A stretch of 51,178 bases of DNA from Chlorobiaceae bacterium. Its GTDB lineage: Bacteria > Bacteroidota > Chlorobiia > Chlorobiales > Chlorobiaceae. Every line of letters starts with the position of its first letter. Within the stretch, counting starts at the first letter, position 1. The notes beneath the pieces were generated by a model, which had not been told where the DNA came from, did not search any database, and worked only from the letters and a program-made list of their open reading frames with translations. Shown one piece after another: positions 28,524 through 37,830 of this stretch. The stretch covers positions 1 through 51,178 of the forward strand of contig JAAXWL010000006.1 in assembly GCA_013334975.1 (NCBI GenBank), written 5' to 3'. Made by a program: the position numbers and the translations under genes.

Positions 28524-30625
28524 GATGCGTTCGAGGCTTCGGCGACCTTCAGGGGCAGCCGTATGGTGAATACCGATCCGCCTTCAGGCGGGCAGGAGAC
28601 GGTCAGTGATCCGTCATGTTTGTTGTTGATGATGTCGTACGATATGCTCAGGCCGAGGCCGGTTCCCTTACCAGGCTCTTTGGTGGTAAAAAAGGGCTCG
28701 AATATCCTGTTCCGGGTTACTGGCGGTATTCCGGGGCCATCGTCGGCAATAGAGCACCAGACCGAACTGGTATCGAAGCCGCTCGAGATGGTGATCCGCC
28801 CTTTATCGCTTCTTTTCTGCGAGGCAATGGCATGGGCGCAGTTGACGATAAGGTTCAGGAAAACCTGGTTGATCTGTTCCGGATTGCAGGCTACAGGTGG
28901 AAGTTCCTCCAGGTGGGTTTCCACCTCGGCAAAGTATCGGTACTCGTTCTGGGCTATGACCAGCGTATCACGGATTCCCTGGTTGAGGTCGAACGGCACT
29001 CTCTGGTCGAGAGCGTGACGGAACGAGAAGTTGCGCATGCTGCCAAGAATGGTGCTGACCCGCTCGAACCCACGTTTCGATTCATCGAACAGTTCGGGAA
29101 GCTCGCCCAGCAGCGCCTCTATGTCGATCTCTTTTTCCAGTAACCGGAGCTTTTCGAGGGTGTCGATAGAGGGCTTTGCGGGATCCATGTTCCGGAACAG
29201 GTCGCGGTATGCAGCAATCAGTCGCTTCAGATCGTTGACATCTTCCCTGAGTGTGGCGAAATTGATCCTGACGAAATTGATCGGGTTGTTGATTTCGTGG
29301 GCAAGTCCGGCGGCAAGCTGACCGATGGAGGCGAGCTTTTCCTGAAGGATCATCTGTTGATGGGTGACTTCAAGTTCATGTGTCCTTTCCCTGACGCGCT
29401 CTTCGAGCGTCTGGTTCAGTTCGAGCAACTTCTCCTCGTTTCGTTTCCGTTCGGAAATGTCGAGCCCGAGTCCGCGAATGCCTATTGGTACGCCCCTTCG
29501 GATAATTGGTTCGCTGTAGATGAGAATGGGAAAAGAGGAGCCATCTTTTTTCATGGCGACATATTCGTGGTTATCGAAGGTCACTCCCTGGATTCTGGCT
29601 GCCATATTCTGTAATACCCGCTGTCGATCTTCAGGAGCAAAGAGCCTGATCGCCTCGAAACCCGTTTCAATCTCCTCTTTGGAATAACCAAAAAGGTTGA
29701 GTCCTGCATTGTTTGAAAAGATGATGTTTCCTTTGAGATCAATTTCAAATACCGGCTGCAAAAGAAGATTGGCAAGTTCCTGGAAACTCTGTTCGCTTTC
29801 GGCCAGAGCCTCCTGCTCCTTTTTGCGCTGGGTGATGTCCTGCTTGATGCTGATGAAATGGAGAATCACCGAGTCTGGGCCGGTGATCGGGCAGACGATG
29901 CAATATTCAGTATAGAGTTCACCGTTTTTTTTGCGGTTGACGAGCTCTCCCTGCCAGATTTTTCCCGAGTTGATGGTGTCCCAGAATTTCCGGTAAAACA
30001 GTTTCGACTGCAGGCCGGATTTCAGGATACTCACGCTTCTGCCCTTAACCTCTGACTCTGTGTATCCGGACAGGGCGGTGAAGCCTGGGTTGGTGTATTC
30101 GATGATCCCCTGGTCGTTGGTGATCACCACCCCCATTGGAAGCTGCGTGATGGCGGCTGAAAAAAGCGTTACCTTCCGGCGCAGTTCGAACTCGGTCAGC
30201 GCATTCCTGATGGTGATGCCGAGACGGTTGTCACTGACTGGTTTGAGCAGGTAGGCGTATGCGCCCAGATTCATTGAAAAAACGGCCTGCTCAATATCGC
30301 TCGATCCCGAAATGATGATGACGGGGATGGAGATGTTGTGCTCATGCAGGTGGTTGAGCACATTGACAAGGCCGCTTTTCCAGGGTTCATGGATGTCGAG
30401 AAGCAGCAACTCGATCATGCAGGTGCTGAACAGGTTGATGCATGCAGTTACGTTATCGGCGGTCAGGGCCGTGTAACCAAGTTTTTCGACGATGGCGGCC
30501 GTTTGTTTCTGTGAAACAGGATCGTCATCAACGACAAGTATCGTCGTGAAATGGTCCGGGGTGTAAGGTGTGGATTCCATACGCTCCTGCAGGACGTTCA
30601 TGACAATCTGACCAGCATTCATCAT
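28520..30625 (-). CDS. Histidine kinase with N-terminal receiver and PAS domains
   Basis: ILVVDDDPVSQKQTAAIVEKLGY; two PAS/PAC segments; GQLAAGLAHEINNPINFVR H-box; NLIVNCAHAI, DDGPGIPPVTRNRIFEPFFTTKEPGKGTGLGLSISY. Confidence 0.93.
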   Translation of the reverse strand: MMNAGQIVMNVLQERMESTPYTPDHFTTILVVDDDPVSQKQTAAIVEKLGYTALTADNVTACINLFSTCMIELLLLDIHEPWKSGLVNVLNHLHEHNISIPVIIISGSSDIEQAVFSMNLGAYAYLLKPVSDNRLGITIRNALTEFELRRKVTLFSAAITQLPMGVVITNDQGIIEYTNPGFTALSGYTESEVKGRSVSILKSGLQSKLFYRKFWDTINSGKIWQGELVNRKKNGELYTEYCIVCPITGPDSVILHFISIKQDITQRKKEQEALAESEQSFQELANLLLQPVFEIDLKGNIIFSNNAGLNLFGYSKEEIETGFEAIRLFAPEDRQRVLQNMAARIQGVTFDNHEYVAMKKDGSSFPILIYSEPIIRRGVPIGIRGLGLDISERKRNEEKLLELNQTLEERVRERTHELEVTHQQMILQEKLASIGQLAAGLAHEINNPINFVRINFATLREDVNDLKRLIAAYRDLFRNMDPAKPSIDTLEKLRLLEKEIDIEALLGELPELFDESKRGFERVSTILGSMRNFSFRHALDQRVPFDLNQGIRDTLVIAQNEYRYFAEVETHLEELPPVACNPEQINQVFLNLIVNCAHAIASQKRSDKGRITISSGFDTSSVWCSIADDGPGIPPVTRNRIFEPFFTTKEPGKGTGLGLSISYDIINNKHDGSLTVSCPPEGGSVFTIRLPLKVAEASNAS

Positions 30626-30856
30626 TTTTCTGAGATGTTGACAGGTATCGGGCAGAGCGCCCGTGAAGAGTGCGCGGAGGCAGGTATTCCTGGAATGGTC
30701 ACGGATTGCAGCCGTTTACTACCGGTTGCATTCAGCCCGAGGTTGTCGCCGGTACACGCATTCCTGTTTTTCAGGCTCATCGGTGGTTATTGCGTGAGCA
30801 CCCCTTCTTCAGGAACGATGTCCTGGCAATAATAGGAGGTGGTGGCGTTGCGGGGT

Positions 30857-31020
30857 CGTGCCCTCTCACGCTTATACTGACGTATGATACGGAGCCATTG
30901 ATTTATCCAAATCGAAATCGATTTACTTTATACCTGATTATGGCGTTATCTTTCAGAATTTAAATAAATTATGACTCTTTCTCATGATACACGGCGAGTT
31001 TTTTTGCTTTGAGGCGACCG
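30857..31020 (+). repeat. Hexamer-array TA element, copy F (deleted right array)
   Basis: gtgccctctcacgcttatactgacgtatgatacggagccattgatttatccaaatcgaaatcg left half; right end gctttgaggcgaccg-TA is the inverted-repeat match. Confidence 0.65.
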
Positions 31021-32075
31021 TAGTGTACGTGAGTATGAAAACAGCAGCGAAAAAAAAATTAACGTTTCGAGAGTGAATCATCACAAAGCTTCGCTGCTTT
31101 CAAACACAGTTGTTTGAATACCATGAACACCTGGGAATGTTTGCTCGAGTCAATTGTTTATTTTGCTTGCCGGAAGATGGTCCCGGTCTGGAGCATTCCG
31201 GAATGTCTTCTTATTACTTTCTGCCGGACTCTGACGCTGCTGTTCAGTACCTTTTATCATGCCTGTTCAGGTTCGTTGAAAACAATCAGCAGTTTTTCTG
31301 TTTTCTGATTTAATATCATCACGAATCGACGTGTTGTTGGCGAAATTGCGGTAATCGTAATCGCATATACCGCACAGAGAGGGTTTTTTATGAGTAAGAG
31401 TCATATATCATAGAATCTTACGTTATCCGTTAATCAAATGCAACCTCTATTTTCAGGGTACCGTTCCTTGTTTCTCGTTATTTTAGATGATTTTACGGAG
31501 TCGAATCCCAGAGGGTCACTTTTATCCGGGAGGGTTCGGAAGATATATGCCTGCAGACCAGATATTTTTTTGAGACGGCCATCCAGTTACAGCCTCTGCC
31601 GCTCAGTGGATTTTTTGCATCAAAGGCTATGGAGAGCATTGATTCTTATGCTTTATTTCCTGTATGCCGGTATACGGAAAAGAGCTGTTAGAGAAAACCT
31701 TCACGATGTCAAAATCAGCTTTCGGGATCACCAGAAATCGCTCTCTTTCGGGATCATCGATGATCCGCTAAGGTTTTGAGAGGACGCGAGGAGCCGGTTC
31801 CGCACAGCAAGTCGTGTTCATCATGAGATTCTGCTTTGTTTGATCTGGCTTTTCTTTTTCGGGAAAGCAGGGTTTAAGCCTTTTTTTACCCATGATTAAT
31901 GCCGGATTAAGAAAAAGCGCTTATACTTGATGGTATTTAATCGATCCGGATGCTCTGAATTGGGAAGTACCCAAGAGAACAGGTGTGTGATGCCTCTCAT
32001 CTGAAGGGATGCTGGCATCAGGGAGTGTATTTCCGGATTACCTTATTTATCTCTAACATTTCAGGGAGAATTTCC

Positions 32076-32600
32076 ATGATAACCATCGGGGAGTCGCTTG
32101 TTCACCGCATGGGCAAAATGTTGCCTGCTGTGGTTCTGTTCTTTTCGGTTACAACGCCGGTGATCCTTGATACAGCGCATGCTGAGCAACCGCCTGCAGT
32201 TTCAGCCCGGATGACGTTAAAGACGGGTGACCTTTATGGCGGAGGAAAGGTTGTCGAAATTTTTAGCGCTGGAGAGAAAGGCTATGTAGTCGGCGAGACC
32301 CATGGGTTCATTGCGGCGGTTGAAGATATCGGCAATGGCGCTACCTGGGGTACTGCGGTAAAATTATGCAAGTCGTACCGGGCAGGTGGATTCAGTGATT
32401 GGCGCCTTCCGAGTAAGGAAGAGCTGAACCGGATGTACCTGAACAAAGCGGTGCTTGGAGGTTTTATTGAGGGTCATTTTTACTGGAGCTCTACGGAAAG
32501 CGATAAAAATGATGCCTGGGACCAGAGTTTCCGTACCGGCATCAGCAACCTTGGCTACAAGCTGGATAGCAACTATGTCCGTGCGGTTCGCAGCTTCTGA
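32076..32600 (+). CDS. Exported DUF1566 / Lcl C-terminal domain protein
   Basis: Signal-like N-terminus MGKMLPAVVLFFSVTTPVILDTAHAEQ; SDWRLPSKEELNRMY...FYWSSTESDKNDAWDQSFRTG...NYVRAVRSF. Confidence 0.8.
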   Translation: MITIGESLVHRMGKMLPAVVLFFSVTTPVILDTAHAEQPPAVSARMTLKTGDLYGGGKVVEIFSAGEKGYVVGETHGFIAAVEDIGNGATWGTAVKLCKSYRAGGFSDWRLPSKEELNRMYLNKAVLGGFIEGHFYWSSTESDKNDAWDQSFRTGISNLGYKLDSNYVRAVRSF

Positions 32601-32955
32601 GGTTACGGTATCCTGCTTTAAGGAGTTGGGGCAGACGTTTTTTCCTGTCGCTGTTCTCAAAAGGTTTTGTGCTCATCATCCTTTTATGGTTTGTCAGGTT
32701 ATAACGCAGGCGTCGGCTCCGGGATTACGAACGCGGCAGCATATCAAATCGTTGAAAGGATGAGGCCGTATTTCCCTTTTGGAGGGCCCTGCTGGTCAAG
32801 TGGCCTTTTTTTTATTTCGACTGTAACCGGTATTCTGGACTATTCGTATTAATGCGTTTCAATGAACATCCGGCAAAAAGCTTCAAATCAAAGGAAGTTG
32901 CGCCACGCTGTTCCATGCGCAGTTTCCTGGATGAAAGCCATAACCTCTTAAATTC

Positions 32956-33636
32956 ATGAGACTTCTCATTATCGAAGATGAACCGGGTATTGCCCGTTTT
33001 CTCAAGGAGGGCCTCGAAGAGGAGTGCTTTGCTGTCGATGTTGCCCATGATGGCAGAACCGGACTCGACCTGGCCATGACCAATGAGTATGATCTTGTTC
33101 TTCTGGACTGGATGATTCCTGGAATCAGCGGTATCGAGGTCTGCCGACAGATTCGAAAGTCCGGCAGCAATGTCCCGGTCCTTTTTCTTACTGCAAAAGA
33201 TACACTTGAGGATGTTGTTTTCGGACTTGATTCGGGAGCGAACGATTATATCAGGAAACCTTTTGAATTTGAGGAGCTGCTTGCACGCATCAGGGTTCAG
33301 CTAAGGAAACCCGGTCAGGAGGGAGAGATACTGAGCGCATGCGGCCTGACGATCAATATTGTCACCCATCAGGTATTCTGCGGTTCAAACGAGGTGATGC
33401 TTACGCCCAAGGAGTTCTCCTTGCTTGAGTATCTGGTGCGTAACAAGGACCGGGCCTGTACCAGAAGCCGGATCATCGAGCATGTCTGGGATATGCATTT
33501 CTATTCGGATACCTCGGTCATCGATGTCTATATCAATTTTCTGCGCAAAAAGCTTGAACAGGCAGGATGCAGCAATATTATCCAGACGATCAGGGGCGTG
33601 GGGTACATCATCCGTGAATCCTCGTCGGTCGGGTAG
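32956..33636 (+). CDS. OmpR/PhoB-family response regulator
   Basis: MRLLIIEDEPGIARFLKEGL...LVLLDWMIPGISGIEVCRQIR...LFLTAKD...RKPFEFEELLARI and winged-helix C-terminus TPKEFSLLEYLV. Confidence 0.95.
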   Translation: MRLLIIEDEPGIARFLKEGLEEECFAVDVAHDGRTGLDLAMTNEYDLVLLDWMIPGISGIEVCRQIRKSGSNVPVLFLTAKDTLEDVVFGLDSGANDYIRKPFEFEELLARIRVQLRKPGQEGEILSACGLTINIVTHQVFCGSNEVMLTPKEFSLLEYLVRNKDRACTRSRIIEHVWDMHFYSDTSVIDVYINFLRKKLEQAGCSNIIQTIRGVGYIIRESSSVG

Positions 33637-34262
33637 TGCCATGTCAAGCTTATGATGACGTATATTACGGAGTCATTTGTTTATCCGAATCGAAATCGAT
33701 TCTTTATGTAAAAAAAGAACGGCGGCTTATGGCTGTATCTCTCTGATTCCTGAGAAACTCATGTGCTGTTGACGTATTATGAACTTTTTTTCGATTTTGA
33801 TACCGACTCCGATTTTTCAACTTTCCATGAAAATGCACGATCTATCAAGTAATTAGCCTGATTTGGCCTGTCATGCTGAATGAAATGAAGCATCCAGTCG
33901 AAACGCCTCGGTGCTACTCTAAAGAACTGGATTCTTCGTCGGCAAGGCAGCTCAGAATGACACACAAAAACAAGTCTCACATTATCCTGTCATCGCGATG
34001 GAGCACATTGTTCAAGGTCTGTGTGCGTTAGCCGACCGGATACCGGAGGCTATTGACTATCCATTGTCTTCTCTCGTCACTTGTCAACTCATCGAGTTTC
34101 TGTTTCACTGAGAAGAACGACGTTCTTTGCTTGTTATCAATTATTTATCACAATAATACACAATAACCGGTGAGTTTTTTTCAGCCTCTTCAAGTGGAAC
34201 TCGATACCGATACCGATTTCGATGATAAAGGAAATTCCGACTATTTACCGTTGACACGACAG
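33636..34262 (+). repeat. Composite hexamer-array TA element, copy G/H, between response regulator and kinase
   Basis: Left end TA(33634-33635)-gtgccatgtcaagcttatgatgacg; right end ctatttaccgttgacacgacag-TA(34263-34264); interior carries a further palindromic repeat. Confidence 0.85.
33862..33962. repeat. Nested imperfect inverted repeat of the GTCAT(T/G)CTGA type
   Basis: cctgtcatgctgaatgaaatgaagcatccag ... ctggattcttcgtcggcaaggcagctcagaatgaca: facing imperfect arms, similar to common bacterial interspersed palindromes. Confidence 0.7.
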
Positions 34263-34266
34263 TAGT

Positions 34267-35742
34267 ATGAAAAGAGCTGAAGTGAATCCTTCTGCCGATC
34301 GTGGTTTGTCTGCCGGCGCAAGGCATCCCTCATTGAGTCTGCGTAACCGGATTGCTTTCTATTATACCGTTACGACGGCATTGCTGATGGCGCTGGTCTT
34401 TGCGGTAATCCTGTTTTCAATCAACAGGATCATCTATCTTCATTTTGATCAGGATCTGAGGCATGAAGCGTCGGAAACGATGCAGAATGCCCGTCTGAGC
34501 GGGAAATTCTTCAGTGAAATGGAGGGTTTTGCCGAACCTGACAGCGGCACGGTGAGATCGTCCGGAAACAAGGAGGCGATTGAAAGATTAAACAGCGATT
34601 CCGGTTTTATTCAACTGGTTAATCGAAAAGGGCGGGTTTTCGCCAGATCGCAGAATCTCGATAATCACACTCTCGAGTTCAATACCGGGTATTCGGGTGT
34701 TCGCTTTTACAACGGTGCCGTAGGTATTGAGCAGGTGCGGGCAATACAGGTGCCGCTGATCAACAAAAAAGGAGAAACCGATGCCTGGCTCGTCGTTGCT
34801 GTCCCGACAGGCAACATCATACGTATTTTTCTTGACCTGAAGAACATCATGCTGGCATCGTTTCCGGTGATCATCCTGTTTCTGTTCATTCTCACCAGAG
34901 CGATTGCCGGCAGAAGTATCCGTCCGGTTGAAGAGGTTATTGCAACCGCTGAAACGCTGACCCAGGAAAATTTCGGCCAGAGAATTCCACTCCCAGGCAA
35001 GCAGGATGAGCTGTATCGTCTTTCGGTGACCATTAATGCTCTGCTCGACCGGCTGCAAGAGGCCTTCGAGCGTGAAAAACACTTTACCGCCGATGCCTCT
35101 CATGAGCTGAGAACCCCGCTTGCTGTCCTGAAAGGCACCCTTGAAGTGCTGATCCGAAAGCCGAGGGTGGTTGACCATTACGAAGAAAAAATCCGTTACT
35201 GTCTCTACGAACTCCATCGCATGTCCCGCCTTGTCGATCAGTTGCTCATTCTTGCCCGATACGAACAGGGGAGCGTAACGTTACATATAGCGCCCATGGA
35301 GTTCTCTTCAGCTCTTGAATCGGTACTGTCGAGAATGGAGCCTCTGGCGCTGGAAAAACGGATATCCTTCCTCAGGGAGAAGCAGGCCGACGGAATGGTT
35401 TCTGCCGATCCAGCCATGCTCGACATGATCCTCGAGAATATTCTGTCGAATGCCATCAAATTTTCTCCAGCCGGATCATCGATCGATATCGATGTTGTCT
35501 GCCAATCGGGTTTACTGGTGTGCACCATAACCGATCATGGCCCGGGTATACCCCAGGAGAAACTGTTGCGGGTGTTCGACCGTTTCTACCGGGCTGACGA
35601 GTCGAGAAGCTCAGGTACCGGAGGCTTCGGACTCGGGTTATCGATCGTCAGAAAGCTTTCTGATCTGCAGCATATCGGGGTTTCGGCCACCAGCCGGGAG
35701 CATGAGGGGAGTACCTTCAGACTCGTATTCCAGCAACGCTGA
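34267..35742 (+). CDS. Membrane sensor histidine kinase
   Basis: Two TM segments, HAMP-like RSIRPVEEVIATAETLTQENFGQRI, FTADASHELRTPLAVLKGTLEVL, NILSNAIKFSP, DHGPGIPQEKLLRVFDRFYRADESRSSGTGGFGLGLSIV. Confidence 0.95.
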   Translation: MKRAEVNPSADRGLSAGARHPSLSLRNRIAFYYTVTTALLMALVFAVILFSINRIIYLHFDQDLRHEASETMQNARLSGKFFSEMEGFAEPDSGTVRSSGNKEAIERLNSDSGFIQLVNRKGRVFARSQNLDNHTLEFNTGYSGVRFYNGAVGIEQVRAIQVPLINKKGETDAWLVVAVPTGNIIRIFLDLKNIMLASFPVIILFLFILTRAIAGRSIRPVEEVIATAETLTQENFGQRIPLPGKQDELYRLSVTINALLDRLQEAFEREKHFTADASHELRTPLAVLKGTLEVLIRKPRVVDHYEEKIRYCLYELHRMSRLVDQLLILARYEQGSVTLHIAPMEFSSALESVLSRMEPLALEKRISFLREKQADGMVSADPAMLDMILENILSNAIKFSPAGSSIDIDVVCQSGLLVCTITDHGPGIPQEKLLRVFDRFYRADESRSSGTGGFGLGLSIVRKLSDLQHIGVSATSREHEGSTFRLVFQQR

Positions 35743-35847
35743 TTTTCAGTCAATTTTAAGAACCCTTTCAGCCACTTTTAATCTTTGCACTCTATTTTTG
35801 ATGGTGACAGATTGTTTCAGGACACTCGGGAAAAATTTCTGGTGGAT

Positions 35848-36426
35848 ATGTTGAATTCAGTTCTCGTCAGCCGGGCTTTGCCGCTTGCGCTTTCATACCT
35901 CTTGCTGGTGGTTTGCACCTGGTCGGTTGACCTGGTCCTTCACAAAGCAGGGCTCGCTTGGACGGGTCGTTATCTTGGTGTTGCCGGAGCGCTGCTCGTG
36001 GCCATCTCCTTCAGCTATTCAGCACGGAAACATAAACTCACAGGGCACGGTATCCTGAAGCACTTTCTCAGATTTCACTCCAACGCAGGCTGGCTTGGAA
36101 CCTTGCTGATTCTGGTTCATTCCGGCATACATTTCAATGCCCTGCTGCCGTGGATGGCGACCGGCCTTCTGATGGTGGTGAGCGCCAGTGGACATGTCGG
36201 CCAGTATCTGGTGTGCAGAATCAGGGATGAGGTGAAGCAGAAAAAAAAACACTACGGTATCGCTGGCGATCGTACCGATGGCCTCGAGCAGCAGTACTTC
36301 TGGGATTCGGTGACCTTAGGGGCTTTCGAGAAGTGGCGTTTCATACACATGCCACTGGTGACTTTTCTGGGGGTGCTGACTCTTGTCCATCTGGCCACGA
36401 TAACCATATTCACGAACTGGAGGTGA
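35848..36426 (+). CDS. Cytochrome b-like membrane protein
   Basis: TM segments with conserved His (HSNAGWLGTLLILVHSGIHF..., HMPLVTFLGVLTLVHLATI); upstream of a multiheme cytochrome. Listed ORF starts at 35785. Confidence 0.55.
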   Translation: MLNSVLVSRALPLALSYLLLVVCTWSVDLVLHKAGLAWTGRYLGVAGALLVAISFSYSARKHKLTGHGILKHFLRFHSNAGWLGTLLILVHSGIHFNALLPWMATGLLMVVSASGHVGQYLVCRIRDEVKQKKKHYGIAGDRTDGLEQQYFWDSVTLGAFEKWRFIHMPLVTFLGVLTLVHLATITIFTNWR

Positions 36427-36430
36427 ACCG

Positions 36431-37300
36431 GTGAAAACCTTCACCATAGCAGGGGCGTTCGTTGTGGTCATCACGGTGCTGCTCCTGGCGTTTCCCGAAA
36501 TCCTGCTCAACCCCGGGTCGCTCATGAAGGGACACCAGGCTTTGGAAAAAAGCTGTTTCAATTGTCATCGTCCGTTTGCCGGGACGTCACAGCAGTGCTC
36601 CCAATGCCATAAGCCTGCCGATATCGGCATCAAAAATTCAGAAGGCCGTCTTCTTACCGTAAAAAACAGCAAAGCGATCTTTCACAAGGCGCTCCCGGAA
36701 ACATCATGTGTGCGTTGTCACACCGATCATAAAGGGCGGCAGCCGAAATACACGATGAAAACCTTCAGCCACGATTCGCTTCCCGCTGAGCTGAAGAACA
36801 ACTGCATTGCCTGCCATAACGATAGAAAACCGAACGATACCCTGCATCGCACGGTCAGTAACGCCTGCGCATCGTGTCACAGCACCGACAACTGGAAGCG
36901 TGCGGTGTTTGACCATACCGTGCTTGCAAGATCGTTACAGACATGTGTGGCGTGCCACAAAAAAGAGACCCCCAATGATGGCCTGCATCGTCAGGTCACG
37001 GACGGATGTTCGGGTTGCCACGGCACCACCGCCTGGAAACCGGCCAGGTTCAATCACGATCGCTACTTCCTGCTCGACAGGGATCACCGGGCGACCTGTG
37101 CAACATGCCATACCATACCGGGCAATTACAAAGCGTACACATGCATGAACTGCCATGAGCATTCACCGTCAAGAATGGCCAGCGAGCACCTCGAAGAGGG
37201 TATCGGCAACTACAACAACTGCATCAAATGCCACCGCAGCGCATCAGAAGGTGGCGAGGGTTACGAACGCCACCGGTACGAAGGAGAAGGCGATGATTGA
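36431..37300 (+). CDS. Decaheme c-type cytochrome
   Basis: Ten CxxCH motifs: CFNCH, CSQCH, CVRCH, CIACH, CASCH, CVACH, CSGCH, CATCH, CMNCH, CIKCH; N-terminal hydrophobic anchor. Confidence 0.92.
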   Translation: MKTFTIAGAFVVVITVLLLAFPEILLNPGSLMKGHQALEKSCFNCHRPFAGTSQQCSQCHKPADIGIKNSEGRLLTVKNSKAIFHKALPETSCVRCHTDHKGRQPKYTMKTFSHDSLPAELKNNCIACHNDRKPNDTLHRTVSNACASCHSTDNWKRAVFDHTVLARSLQTCVACHKKETPNDGLHRQVTDGCSGCHGTTAWKPARFNHDRYFLLDRDHRATCATCHTIPGNYKAYTCMNCHEHSPSRMASEHLEEGIGNYNNCIKCHRSASEGGEGYERHRYEGEGDD

Positions 37301-37830
37301 CGATCATAGCCAAAGAAGAGGGGACGTTGAGAAAGCGCCGATGAAAACCGGCAAAGAGTAGAGAATGAAAGAGTCATACATGAAAGGCATAGCCACCCAT
37401 CATGGCCCCGAGTCATGCCTCGACCTACAGCAATAGGGTGGGGAAGCGTTGACAGGGCAACACACCGGCAGGAAATTGAACTCCGAAATCACCTCAATTC
37501 GCAGGCTGACCCTGTTCAAGGAAGGGGAAAGCAACATCAGATTTACCATCAAGGCGAGGTACGGAAGGCTGCGGCGGATCCCGACAAGTCGGGACCATGC
37601 ATGTGAAGAAGCTCTTTGCACGGGAATCGGGAGACCCGGTAAGCCCCCTGCCCGGAGGCAAACGGAAGCAGGGCGGCATCGATGAAGGAGAGAACCCGAA
37701 GAATCGATGCTGAAACAAACCGGGAGTCGGATGGTGGCGTAGTACCAAAGAAGCAACCGAACAAAGAGAACCCTGAAGCTTTGGAGGATGTGGAGAGAAA
37801 GCCAGCGGAAGAACACAGAGCCAAAACCCG

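Noticed and set aside
31438-31779. 113-aa ORF in the 31.0-32.0 kb intergenic region
   Set aside because: No RBS or domain pattern recognised; may be a remnant but not supportable.
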